From: CAZVIK01 sp964627045
GTDB lineage: Bacteria > Acidobacteriota > Terriglobia > Bryobacterales > Bryobacteraceae
Assembly: GCA_964627045.1 (NCBI GenBank)
Contig: CAZVIK010000005.1
Location: 1 to 49,203, forward strand
Reading direction: 5' to 3'
Length of the DNA: 49,203 bases
A program made the position numbers and the translations under genes. Under the pieces are notes generated by a model. It ran no database searches and was not told where the DNA came from. It worked only from the letters and a program-made list of their open reading frames with translations. Below are positions 31,939-38,682 of the stretch, piece by piece. Each line of letters starts with the position of its first letter. Positions within the stretch are counted from its first letter, which is position 1.

Positions 31939-33003
31939 TTACGCGGCTCCGGCAAGCCGGGCGACGCACTCCAGGAACCGCCGCGAGACGTTGGGCGCGT
32001 CGTAGCGGGTGACGCGGGCCGAGCCGGCCTCGACGAGTTGCGCACGCAACTCGGGGTTCGCGTGGAGGCGCGCGAGGGCGGAGGCAAGGGCTTCCGGGTT
32101 GTCCGGCTCGACGAGCAGGCCGTGTTCGACCACCTCGGGAACCGCCGCGGCACGCGCGGCGACGATGGGTTTGCCGGCGGCCATCGCTTCCAGAAACACG
32201 ATCCCGAATCCTTCCTGAAGGCTCGGCAGACAGAAGGCGTCGCAGGCGTTGTACTCGCGTGCCAGAGCGTCCTGCGTGAGATCGCCGAGCCAGTGGACGG
32301 TCGGCCGCAATTGCTTCTCGCGCCAGATCGCGCGCAGGCGGTCGCGCTCGGGTCCATTACCAACGATGCGGAAACGGACCGGCGGGACACGGTCGCGCAG
32401 AATGGCGGCGGCTGCCAGAAGCACGTCCAGGCGCTTGCGCGGATAGAAACGGCACACGGTGAGAACGGTGAAATGCGATGGGTCGGGCGCGACCGCGTTG
32501 CGGGCGAACAGGACGCGCCATCCGGCCAGGTCGATCAATTCGGGCACGATGGCGGGCGGACGGGCCAAGCCGTAGAGTTCCTGCAAGCGGGCGGCGGCGT
32601 AGCCACTGGTGGTGACCACGAGGCCGGCGCGGTGGACGTGGCGGCGCTCGCAGGCGGCCTGAACCGACATGCTGAGACGCGTGGCGCCGCGCTCGAAGCG
32701 CCTCTCGTCGGCGATGACGCCCTTAATGGAGGCGACGTGCGGGCGGCCGGTGTGCGCGGCGATGCGGTAGCCGTCCATGTCGAAGCCGACGGTGAGATGG
32801 TAGCCGTCCCAGCGGCGGCGGCGCAATTGCTCGTTGAACCACAGGCGGTGGAGCGTGAAGGTGGGCAGGTGCGCGGAGGGAGTGACGAGGTCCACCTCGA
32901 CGCCAAGCTGGCGGAGACCCGCGGCCAGGGCGGAAACTCCGGCAAACGTGCCGCTGCCCCCGGTGGGGGACAACGGCGTCGCAGTCAGGAAAGCGAGGCG
33001 CAA
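31939..33003 (-). CDS. Glycosyltransferase family 4 (GT-B fold)
   Basis: The 354-residue protein begins LRLAFLTATPLSPTGGSGTFAGVSALAAGL, the glycine-rich first strand and loop of GT4 enzymes. The C-terminal domain has 'FTVLTVCRFYPRKRLDVLLAAAAILRD', 'RFRIVGNGPERDRLRAI' and the nucleotide-sugar E-x7-E motif in 'LPSLQEGFGIVFLEAMAAGKPIVAARAAAVPEVV'. It should transfer a sugar from an activated donor to an acceptor in cell-envelope glycan synthesis. The start TTG at 33003 lies 5 bp after the NfnB-A stop with no good ribosome site, so coupling to the upstream gene is likely. Any upstream extension would be a shadow of that gene. Confidence 0.88.
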   Translation of the reverse strand: MRLAFLTATPLSPTGGSGTFAGVSALAAGLRQLGVEVDLVTPSAHLPTFTLHRLWFNEQLRRRRWDGYHLTVGFDMDGYRIAAHTGRPHVASIKGVIADERRFERGATRLSMSVQAACERRHVHRAGLVVTTSGYAAARLQELYGLARPPAIVPELIDLAGWRVLFARNAVAPDPSHFTVLTVCRFYPRKRLDVLLAAAAILRDRVPPVRFRIVGNGPERDRLRAIWREKQLRPTVHWLGDLTQDALAREYNACDAFCLPSLQEGFGIVFLEAMAAGKPIVAARAAAVPEVVEHGLLVEPDNPEALASALARLHANPELRAQLVEAGSARVTRYDAPNVSRRFLECVARLAGAA

Positions 33004-33008
33004 CCCGA

Positions 33009-35354
33009 CTATTCTATGACGCCGCGCAACGCGGTTCGCGCCAGCGCCAGCTTTTCCTGCGCGATGTAGGCCGTGTTGCGGCGGGCGAGATCGTCGAAAT
33101 CGACCAGATGGGCGTCGAATTCGGGCCCGTCCACGCAGGCGAACTTCACCTTGCCGTCCACGGCCACGCGGCAACCGCCGCACATCCCGGTGCCGTCGAC
33201 CATGACCGGGTTGAGGCTGGCGAAGGTTCGCGTGCCCCACTCGCGGGTGAGGTTGGCGGCCGCGCGCATCATGGGGATGGGGCCGATGACGTGCACGGCG
33301 TCGGGCGCATTACCGTTTTCGGCGCGCCAAGCGCGCATCAGCTCGACGACGTTGCCCTTGAACTCGCCGCTGCCGTCGTCGGTAGCCCAGCGCAGATCGT
33401 CCACGGCGGCTCGAAGCTCGGCATCGAGAATCATGTGCGAGGTCGAACGCGCGCCGCACAGCGCGGTGACACGGTTGCCGGCGTCACGGAAGGCGCGCGC
33501 CACGGGAAGCAGTTCCGCCGCGCCCACGCCGCCGGCGACGCAAACGACGTGGCCCACCTTCTCGATGGTGGCCGGAAGGCCGAGGGGCCCCAGCAGGCTG
33601 GCGACGCGATCGCCGGGCTCGAGCGCCAGCGCCTGGCGCGAAGTCTTACCGATGCCCTGCACCACCAGGTGAACAGTGCCGCGCGCGGCGTCGCCGCCCA
33701 GGATGGTGAGCGGAATGCGTTCGCTGTCCTCATGCGGGCGGATGATGACAAACTGCCCGGCCTTCCAGTGACGCGAGATTTCCGGGGCTTCGATTTCGAG
33801 CCATGCGATGTCCGGCGTCAGTTGCCGCTTGGCGACGACGCGCTGGCTGGGGCCGTCGGCGCGGCACTGATGGGCCTCGGCTTCGGGGGCCGGAGCGGGG
33901 GCCGCTTCGCCCATGATGGCCTTGTCGATCGCCTCGGCGGCCAGACGGCCGTCGCGCATGGCGAGGATGACGGTGGAGCCGCCGCGCACGACGTCGCCGC
34001 CGGCGAAGACGCGCCGCATGCTGGTTTCTCCGTACTCGTTGACCACGATCTTGCCGCGCTTGGTGATGAGTTGCGGGGTGGCGCGCTGCACGGTGGGATT
34101 GGGGCTCTGGCCGATGGCCATGACCACGGTGTCCACCGGCTCGCGGTATTCCGAACCGGGCTGCGGGACGGGAGACCGGCGGCCGGACTCGTCCACTTCG
34201 CCGAGTTCCATGCGGATGCATTCCATTTCACGGAGGATGCCCTTGTCGTCGCCGAAGAGGGCGACGGGCGCGGCCAGAAACTCGAAGCGCACGCCTTCTT
34301 CCTCGGCGTGTTCGATCTCCTCCAGGCGGGCGCGCAGTTCGGCGCGTCCGCGCCGGAACAGGACGGTGACGTCGCTGCCCATGCGCTTGGCCCAACGTGC
34401 GGCGTCCATGGCGGAGTTGCCGCCGCCCACCACGACGACGCGTTTGCCGACGAGCACCGGCGTGTCGGAGGCCGGAAACTCATAGGCGCGCATCAGATTG
34501 ATGCGGGTGAGAAATTCGTTGGCCGTGTAAACGCCAATCAGGTTCTCGCCGGGGATTCCCATGAGGTGCGGCAGGCCCGCGCCGGTTCCCAGGAAGACGG
34601 CCGAATAACCTTCGGCGAACAACTCGTCGACGGTCTCGGTGCGGCCGACGATGAAGTCGCGGCGGAACTCGACGCCCATCTTGCCGAGGCGTTCGATTTC
34701 GTCGTTGAGAATGTTGCGCGGCAGGCGGAACGGCGGGATGCCGTAGGCGAGCACACCGCCCAGTTCGTGCAACGCCTCGAAGATGGTGACCTTGTAGCCC
34801 TTTCGCACCAGGTCGAAGGCGGCGATCAACGAGGCAGGGCCGCTGCCGACCAGCGCGACCTTGAAGCCGTTGGGCGCGGCGACCGGAGGCAGGCGCAGCT
34901 CGCCCGAGCTGCGGAAATGATCCGCCGCGAAGCGTTCAAGGGAACCGATGGCCACCGGGTCGAGCTTCTTGCCGAGCAGGCAGGCGTTCTCGCAAAACAG
35001 TTCGTGCTGGCAGACGCGGCCGCAAATGCCGGGAAACGGGCTCTGCTCGTTGATCTTGTCGAAAGCGCCGGCCGGGTCGCCTTCGACCAGCTTGCCGATG
35101 AACGACTTGATGTCGATGTGCAGCGGGCAGGCGTCTATGCACTTCGGGTCGCGGCAATCCAGGCAGCGCAAGGCCTCCAGCAGCGCCTGTTCCTGCGTGA
35201 AACCGAGAGCGACTTCCTCCGGCGTGGTGGCGCGGGTCTCCGGGGCCAGCAGCGGCAACTGTTGCCGTGGTAACTTCGGGTTGCGGCGCGGCTTGGAACT
35301 CGCCGGGCGGCCCTGCTGGGTGGTCGGATTCGACACGGAACCGGATTCTGGCAT
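33009..35354 (-). CDS. Single-chain NfnB-NfnA-type oxidoreductase (glutamate synthase small-subunit-like + ferredoxin-NADP reductase-like)
   Basis: The 781-residue protein has two parts. Residues ~40-500 are a GltD/NfnB-type flavoprotein with the Fe-S cysteine sets 'CLDCRDPKCIDACPLHID' and 'CGRVCQHELFCENACLLG', FAD site 'VALVGSGPASLIAAFDLVRKG' and NAD(P) site 'VVVVGGGNSAMDAARWAKRMG'. Residues ~515-781 are a PyrK/NfnA-type reductase: 'AGQFVIIRPHEDSERIPLTI', 'VVCVAGGVGAAELLPVARAFRD', and a C-terminal [2Fe-2S] site with Asp and three Cys (VDGTGMCGGC and a later Cys). In NfnAB the two subunits bifurcate electrons between NADH, ferredoxin and NADP; here they are one chain, joined by an Ala/Pro linker. 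AAGGAG precedes the ATG, and a promoter lies at 35421-35449. An annotation as glutamate synthase would be misleading, as no large subunit is near. Confidence 0.87.
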   Translation of the reverse strand: MPESGSVSNPTTQQGRPASSKPRRNPKLPRQQLPLLAPETRATTPEEVALGFTQEQALLEALRCLDCRDPKCIDACPLHIDIKSFIGKLVEGDPAGAFDKINEQSPFPGICGRVCQHELFCENACLLGKKLDPVAIGSLERFAADHFRSSGELRLPPVAAPNGFKVALVGSGPASLIAAFDLVRKGYKVTIFEALHELGGVLAYGIPPFRLPRNILNDEIERLGKMGVEFRRDFIVGRTETVDELFAEGYSAVFLGTGAGLPHLMGIPGENLIGVYTANEFLTRINLMRAYEFPASDTPVLVGKRVVVVGGGNSAMDAARWAKRMGSDVTVLFRRGRAELRARLEEIEHAEEEGVRFEFLAAPVALFGDDKGILREMECIRMELGEVDESGRRSPVPQPGSEYREPVDTVVMAIGQSPNPTVQRATPQLITKRGKIVVNEYGETSMRRVFAGGDVVRGGSTVILAMRDGRLAAEAIDKAIMGEAAPAPAPEAEAHQCRADGPSQRVVAKRQLTPDIAWLEIEAPEISRHWKAGQFVIIRPHEDSERIPLTILGGDAARGTVHLVVQGIGKTSRQALALEPGDRVASLLGPLGLPATIEKVGHVVCVAGGVGAAELLPVARAFRDAGNRVTALCGARSTSHMILDAELRAAVDDLRWATDDGSGEFKGNVVELMRAWRAENGNAPDAVHVIGPIPMMRAAANLTREWGTRTFASLNPVMVDGTGMCGGCRVAVDGKVKFACVDGPEFDAHLVDFDDLARRNTAYIAQEKLALARTALRGVIE

Positions 35355-35420
35355 GGCGCTCCTTAGTTGTACCGCGGGTTTACGAAGTACGTTCCCAGTC
35401 CCCCAAACCCGATAAGAACA

Positions 35421-35449
35421 ATTTTAGAGGATAGGGTTAGCCGTCACAA
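35421..35449 (-). promoter_or_regulatory. Putative sigma-70-type promoter of the NfnB-A gene
   Basis: In the minus direction TTGTGA (35449-35444) and TAAAAT (35426-35421) are spaced by exactly 17 bp in an AT-rich stretch. The predicted transcript start lies about 60 nt before the ATG, which has AAGGAG four bases upstream. Confidence 0.65.
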
Positions 35450-35593
35450 CCGCGCAGATCCGTGGCGCGGAGCAGGGTGCGCGAGCCGGAGAGGCGGGAT
35501 GAGAACGCGCGGCGGGAGCCGGGCGGCGTGGTGGCGGGGAGGGGCGGACGGTGTGTGCGCCGCGCGCCCGTTCCCGCCTGGAGCGAAGCGGCG

Positions 35594-36001
35594 TCAGTTC
35601 ACGCCGCGGCCGGCAAAGTAGGCCGAGTACTGTTTGTCCATGCCCTGAATGTGGCCAATGAGCCACTTCTTGAGGAAGTCGGCGGCGCGCAGGGCCAGGC
35701 CGATCTTCTTTTCGCGGGCCTCGGCGGCCATGCTCTGGACCTTGGCGACGAACTCCCGGTGGGCTTGCTGCTGTTCGGCCAACTTGGGGTAGCCGTGGCG
35801 TTGCATCAGGTCCTCTTCGTTTTTGAAGTGGATACGGGTGTACTCGACCAGGTCGTCGATCACCGCTCCCATGATCTCGCCGGCTTTGCCGGCGGCCATC
35901 GCCTCGTACAGGCCGTTGATCAGCTCAATCAGCCGCTTGTGCTCGGCGTCCATCGCACCCACGCCGACGCTGAAGTTTGCGCTCCACTGGAAAGCTGCCA
36001 C
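35594..36001 (-). CDS. Bacteriohemerythrin with one altered iron ligand
   Basis: The 135-residue protein begins MAAFQWSANFSVGVGAMDAEHKRLIELIN, the standard bacteriohemerythrin N-terminus with His21. The four-helix di-iron pattern continues with 'HFKNEEDLM' (His58, Glu62), 'YPKLAEQQQAHREF' and 'FLKKWLIGHIQGMDKQY' (His and Asp). In the third helix the usual H-x-x-x-H pair reads Gln77-x-x-x-His81, so one His ligand is lost. Members bind O2 reversibly or sense it. GTG at 36001 is chosen because GGAG stands seven bases upstream and it yields the canonical N-terminus; the open frame to 36046 adds unconserved residues. Stand-alone gene, no chemotaxis or regulator gene nearby. Confidence 0.9.
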   Translation of the reverse strand: MAAFQWSANFSVGVGAMDAEHKRLIELINGLYEAMAAGKAGEIMGAVIDDLVEYTRIHFKNEEDLMQRHGYPKLAEQQQAHREFVAKVQSMAAEAREKKIGLALRAADFLKKWLIGHIQGMDKQYSAYFAGRGVN

Positions 36002-36179
36002 GCGATTTCTCCTCGCAGGTCCATCGGCCGCTGCGGGCGCAGCCATTAGGGCATCGGCGGGGATTGGCCGGCGGCGCGGTTCCGCCGCATCGGGTGGCGG
36101 GGAGGCCGAGGCAAAGCGATCATCTTCGTCCGGCGGGGTGCCCCCTCCCGGCCGGGCGCTCCCAGGGCGCTGCTCCGGT

Positions 36180-36368
36180 CTACGCCGGACCGCGATCCAG
36201 GAGGCGCTGGATCGTATCCAGGCGCTGCCGAAGTTGGTCGCGGTAGCGCCGGTGATCGGTGTGGCGGATTTCGACCTGGAGCCGGTCGCGCTCGGCCGAC
36301 AGCAACTCGCGCAGAATGACGTGTTCGTCCTCGCTCAGGCTGAGCGCCAGTTCTCCGGTTGGATTCAT
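36180..36368 (-). CDS. Small hypothetical protein (62 residues)
   Basis: The product 'MNPTGELALSLSEDEHVILRELL...' is highly charged, probably two helices, with 'LSEDEHVILRELLSAERDRLQVEIRHTDHRRYRDQLRQRLDTIQRLL'. Short proteins of this kind ('L-x-E-D-E-x-x-x-L') are frequent unannotated genes in this lineage. A strong AAAGGAGG lies five bases before the ATG, the best ribosome site in the neighbourhood, which argues that it is truly translated. It is 37 bp downstream of the secreted protein gene on the same strand, so the two are likely co-transcribed. Function unknown. Confidence 0.7.
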   Translation of the reverse strand: MNPTGELALSLSEDEHVILRELLSAERDRLQVEIRHTDHRRYRDQLRQRLDTIQRLLDRGPA

Positions 36369-36405
36369 TGCGTCCTCCTTTCGGCGCGGCGGCCGGCGCC
36401 GCGAG

Positions 36406-36876
36406 CTAGTTTCGCCAGTAGATCTCCGTCCACCGCGCGGACCCGTTGGCGTCTTTCAGGCGGAGACGGCGGGTGATGACCTTGCCGTCCCGCGAAATCG
36501 ATGTGGTGATCGACTGGGCCGCTCTCCCGTCGTCGGACCTCAATTCCGCGCGAATGGTGCGGGCGTCCTGGCGGGTGAGTTTGACCTTGCCCGGCCCGAA
36601 GTCGGTATTGGCCGCGTACTCCTTGCCATCGACCGTGCCGCTGAAATCGAAGTGCCTCAGCTCCTGCGACGCGTCGACAACCGTGCCATAGTACCGGACC
36701 GAGGGTTCGCGGTGCTCGATGGTCACCATGCAGCTTACGACCTTCGGCCGCTTGCCCCAGCGAGACTGTTCCACGTTGAGTTTCCAGACGCCCGAAAGGT
36801 CGGCCGCTTGCGCGAGGCACAACTCGGGAAAGAGCGCGAGAACGGAAAGAGCCAGAAGCTTCGCCGGTGCCTTCAT
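36406..36876 (-). CDS. Small secreted protein, lipocalin-like strand pattern
   Basis: The 156-residue protein has a signal peptide (MKAPAKLLALSVLALFPELCLAQ) and a mature region 'DLSGVWKLNVEQSRWGKRPKVVSCMVTIEHREPSVRYYGTVVD...GKEYAANTDFGPGKVKLTRQDARTIRAELRSDDG...ITRRLRLKDANGSARWTEIYWRN'. The 'L-S-G-x-W-K-L-N' opening followed by eight or so strands is common in exported acidobacterial proteins of unknown role. GGAGG lies nine bases before the ATG. A TATACT -10-like hexamer is at 36905-36900 in the minus direction, without a good -35. Confidence 0.75.
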   Translation of the reverse strand: MKAPAKLLALSVLALFPELCLAQAADLSGVWKLNVEQSRWGKRPKVVSCMVTIEHREPSVRYYGTVVDASQELRHFDFSGTVDGKEYAANTDFGPGKVKLTRQDARTIRAELRSDDGRAAQSITTSISRDGKVITRRLRLKDANGSARWTEIYWRN

Positions 36877-36962
36877 CGGAAGCTCCCTCCTGCAAGGTCA
36901 GTATAGTCCCGTTCGGCCGCGCGGGAACCACCTATTTTGCGGGGGAGCGCCCCGGCCCGCGG

Positions 36963-37283
36963 CTACTTTTTGATCATCGTCAGCAGCACGATCAAGTCCG
37001 TTTTCGCCTTGATGCCGTGCTCCAGGTAGGGCGTCATATAGACGAAGGCGCCTTCGCGGGTGTCCTGTTCGTCCGTGCCCAGACGCAGGGCGGCTTCGCC
37101 CTTGAGGAAGGTAAGGGTGGCAGGGAAGGGCGCGGTGTGGGCGGAAAGCTCCTGGCCCGCGGCGAAGCCGAAGAGGACCACCTTGGAGCGGTCGTCGCTT
37201 TGAATCGTCTGACTCAGGATGCCATTCTCGGGGACCTGGGTGTGCGCGCGCACGTCTGGGATGAGGGTGTATTTTTCGGCCAT
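36963..37283 (-). CDS. Cupin-domain protein
   Basis: The 106-residue protein 'MAEKYTLIPDVRAHTQVPENGILSQTIQSDDRSKVVLFGFAAGQELSAHTAPFPATLTFLKGEAALRLG...' is a single cupin barrel. Motif 1 has only 'ELSAHTAPFPATLTFLKGEA' with one His, and motif 2 'GAFVYMTPYLEHGIKAKTDLIVLLTMIKK' another, so the metal site is reduced compared with the cupin at 20824-21174. The family often senses or stores small molecules or reacts with nitric oxide or oxygen; no role can be fixed here. GGAG is placed six bases before the ATG at 37283. A CRP-like palindrome lies 45 bp upstream. Confidence 0.85.
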   Translation of the reverse strand: MAEKYTLIPDVRAHTQVPENGILSQTIQSDDRSKVVLFGFAAGQELSAHTAPFPATLTFLKGEAALRLGTDEQDTREGAFVYMTPYLEHGIKAKTDLIVLLTMIKK

Positions 37284-37327
37284 GATCGTCTCCTGACAAT
37301 AGGATGCACCCGGGAGCCGAAAAATGC

Positions 37328-37343
37328 TGTGATCGGGGTCACG
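37328..37343. promoter_or_regulatory. CRP/FNR-type palindrome upstream of the cupin gene
   Basis: TGTGA (37328-37332) and TCACG (37339-37343) are separated by 6 bp, nine of ten matches to the CRP half-site consensus TGTGA-N6-TCACA. It is centred about 52 bp before the cupin start. One such match in 49 kb of GC-rich sequence can occur by chance. Confidence 0.35.
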
Positions 37344-37363
37344 AACGGGGGGGGCGTCGGCGG

Positions 37364-38629
37364 TCAAAGCAATCGCTTCGTTCGCGGGCGGCTGAGGCGC
37401 TGCTTCAGGCGTTCTTCGCGGTGTCGGAGTTCGGGCGAGTCTTCCAGATCGAGCGCCGCTCGGGTGAACTCCAGGGCCATGGCGTGGTTGCGGTCGTGGT
37501 GCTCGTAGTGCTTCGCCAATTCCACCAGGGCCGCGACGCGGTGCGGGTTGCGCGTTGTGGATAGCTCGGTGAATGCCTGCAACGCCGCGTCCTGGCGGCC
37601 CAGGCGCTTTTCGATCAGGGCGACGTCCCAAAGCGTGCGGAATAACAGGTCGTCGGGCAGGCCCAGATCGACGGCGCGACGCAGCAGCGCGAGCGACTCA
37701 TCGTAGCGCTCGGCGCGGGCGAGCCAGCGCGCCAGGCCCACCCAATCGGCGCCATGGGCGAGCGGTGCGTCCTGGGGCGAGCGGAAGGCCAGCGGCACGA
37801 TGCCCGTCAGGCAGGCCAGGCTCAGGATGTCGATGGCGTTGTGGTGGAAGATGGGCACCAGCCGCACGGCCTGCTTGGTGCGCAGGTACTCGAAGTAGAC
37901 GTAGGGGATCATCTCACCGGGCAGATCGCCCTGCCGCTCCACGCCCAGGACTTGGTTTTCCAGATCCACGAGGCGGCAGCTTTCCAGGCGCAGCTTCCAC
38001 AGGCGGCGTGCGCCGGCCAGCAGGTCCAGGTGAGCGAGCCGGTCGAAGGGCGGACGGCGGCGCATCATGCGGAAGCGGGTTTCCAGCAGCGGCTGGTCGT
38101 AGGCCTTGCCGTTATAGGTGACCAGGACGTCGAACGGCGCCAAGTGTTCGTCCAGCGCGTGCATGAGGCTGGCTTCCTCGGCGAAGTCGCGCATGAAGAA
38201 CTGGCGCACGCGGAAGCCGTCGGCCGCGATGCGCCCCACGCCCACCAGGAACGCGTAGGTGCCGGAGCCCGTGGCCAGGCCCGTGGTCTCGGTGTCCAGA
38301 AACGCCCAGCGCGACGGGGGGGTCGCGGGCACGGCGCCTTCGGAAAGCGCGCCCAGAAGGTCTGCGGGGAGGTCTTCGAGGACGGAAATGTCCATGCTGC
38401 CGTGGCGGCGGTGGCGCGCGTACAGCTTTTCGGTCTCGAAGTGCGCGCCGTGCGGGGTCTCCACGACATCGCCGCTCATGAACTCGTCGACGAAGTGGTG
38501 CAGCGGGGCGAAGGCTTCAGGATCGGGCTCGGGAGCGGGAGCGGGCTCCGGGCGCGGCGCAGCCCACTTTTGGTCGATGCGCCGGATCCTGCGCCTTAAG
38601 ACGGCGAGCTGTTGCTGGATGTCCTCCAC
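37364..38629 (-). CDS. YprB-type DEDDh exonuclease-like protein with C-terminal TPR-like region
   Basis: The 421-residue protein has an RNase-H-like exonuclease domain: 'WAFLDTETTGLATGSGTYAFLVGVG' (Asp112, Glu114), 'FDVLVTYNGKAYDQPLLETRF' with the second Asp region, and 'FHHNAIDILSLACL' with the final His/Asp. This matches the YprB/RNase_H_2 family. The last ~120 residues form two to three helical repeats ('WLARAERYDESLALLRRAVDLGLPDDLLFRTLWDVALIEKRLGRQDAALQAF') resembling TPRs, so it may bind a partner or a nucleic acid. The start is GTG at 38629; no strong ribosome site is seen. A promoter inside the end of the ABC-F gene lies at 38654-38682. Role in DNA or RNA processing is inferred. Confidence 0.85.
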   Translation of the reverse strand: MEDIQQQLAVLRRRIRRIDQKWAAPRPEPAPAPEPDPEAFAPLHHFVDEFMSGDVVETPHGAHFETEKLYARHRRHGSMDISVLEDLPADLLGALSEGAVPATPPSRWAFLDTETTGLATGSGTYAFLVGVGRIAADGFRVRQFFMRDFAEEASLMHALDEHLAPFDVLVTYNGKAYDQPLLETRFRMMRRRPPFDRLAHLDLLAGARRLWKLRLESCRLVDLENQVLGVERQGDLPGEMIPYVYFEYLRTKQAVRLVPIFHHNAIDILSLACLTGIVPLAFRSPQDAPLAHGADWVGLARWLARAERYDESLALLRRAVDLGLPDDLLFRTLWDVALIEKRLGRQDAALQAFTELSTTRNPHRVAALVELAKHYEHHDRNHAMALEFTRAALDLEDSPELRHREERLKQRLSRPRTKRLL

Positions 38630-38653
38630 GCCGAATTCGCCTTTTCTTTGCCC

Positions 38654-38682
38654 ACTATAAACTGCGTGTCCAGCCGGATCAA
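38654..38682 (-). promoter_or_regulatory. Putative promoter of the YprB-like gene
   Basis: In the minus direction TTGATC (38682-38677) and TATAGT (38659-38654) are 17 bp apart. The -35 overlaps the stop codon of the ABC-F gene, so the nuclease gene can be expressed apart from the upstream operon. Confidence 0.5.

Noticed and set aside
33108..35273. 721-codon open frame opposite the NfnB-A gene
   Set aside because: Shadow frame; composition dominated by His/Gly/Ala/Asp and no motif.
33009..35354. Annotation as plain glutamate synthase small subunit
   Set aside because: The extra C-terminal NfnA/PyrK-type domain with an Asp/Cys3 cluster site and the absence of a large-subunit gene argue against it.
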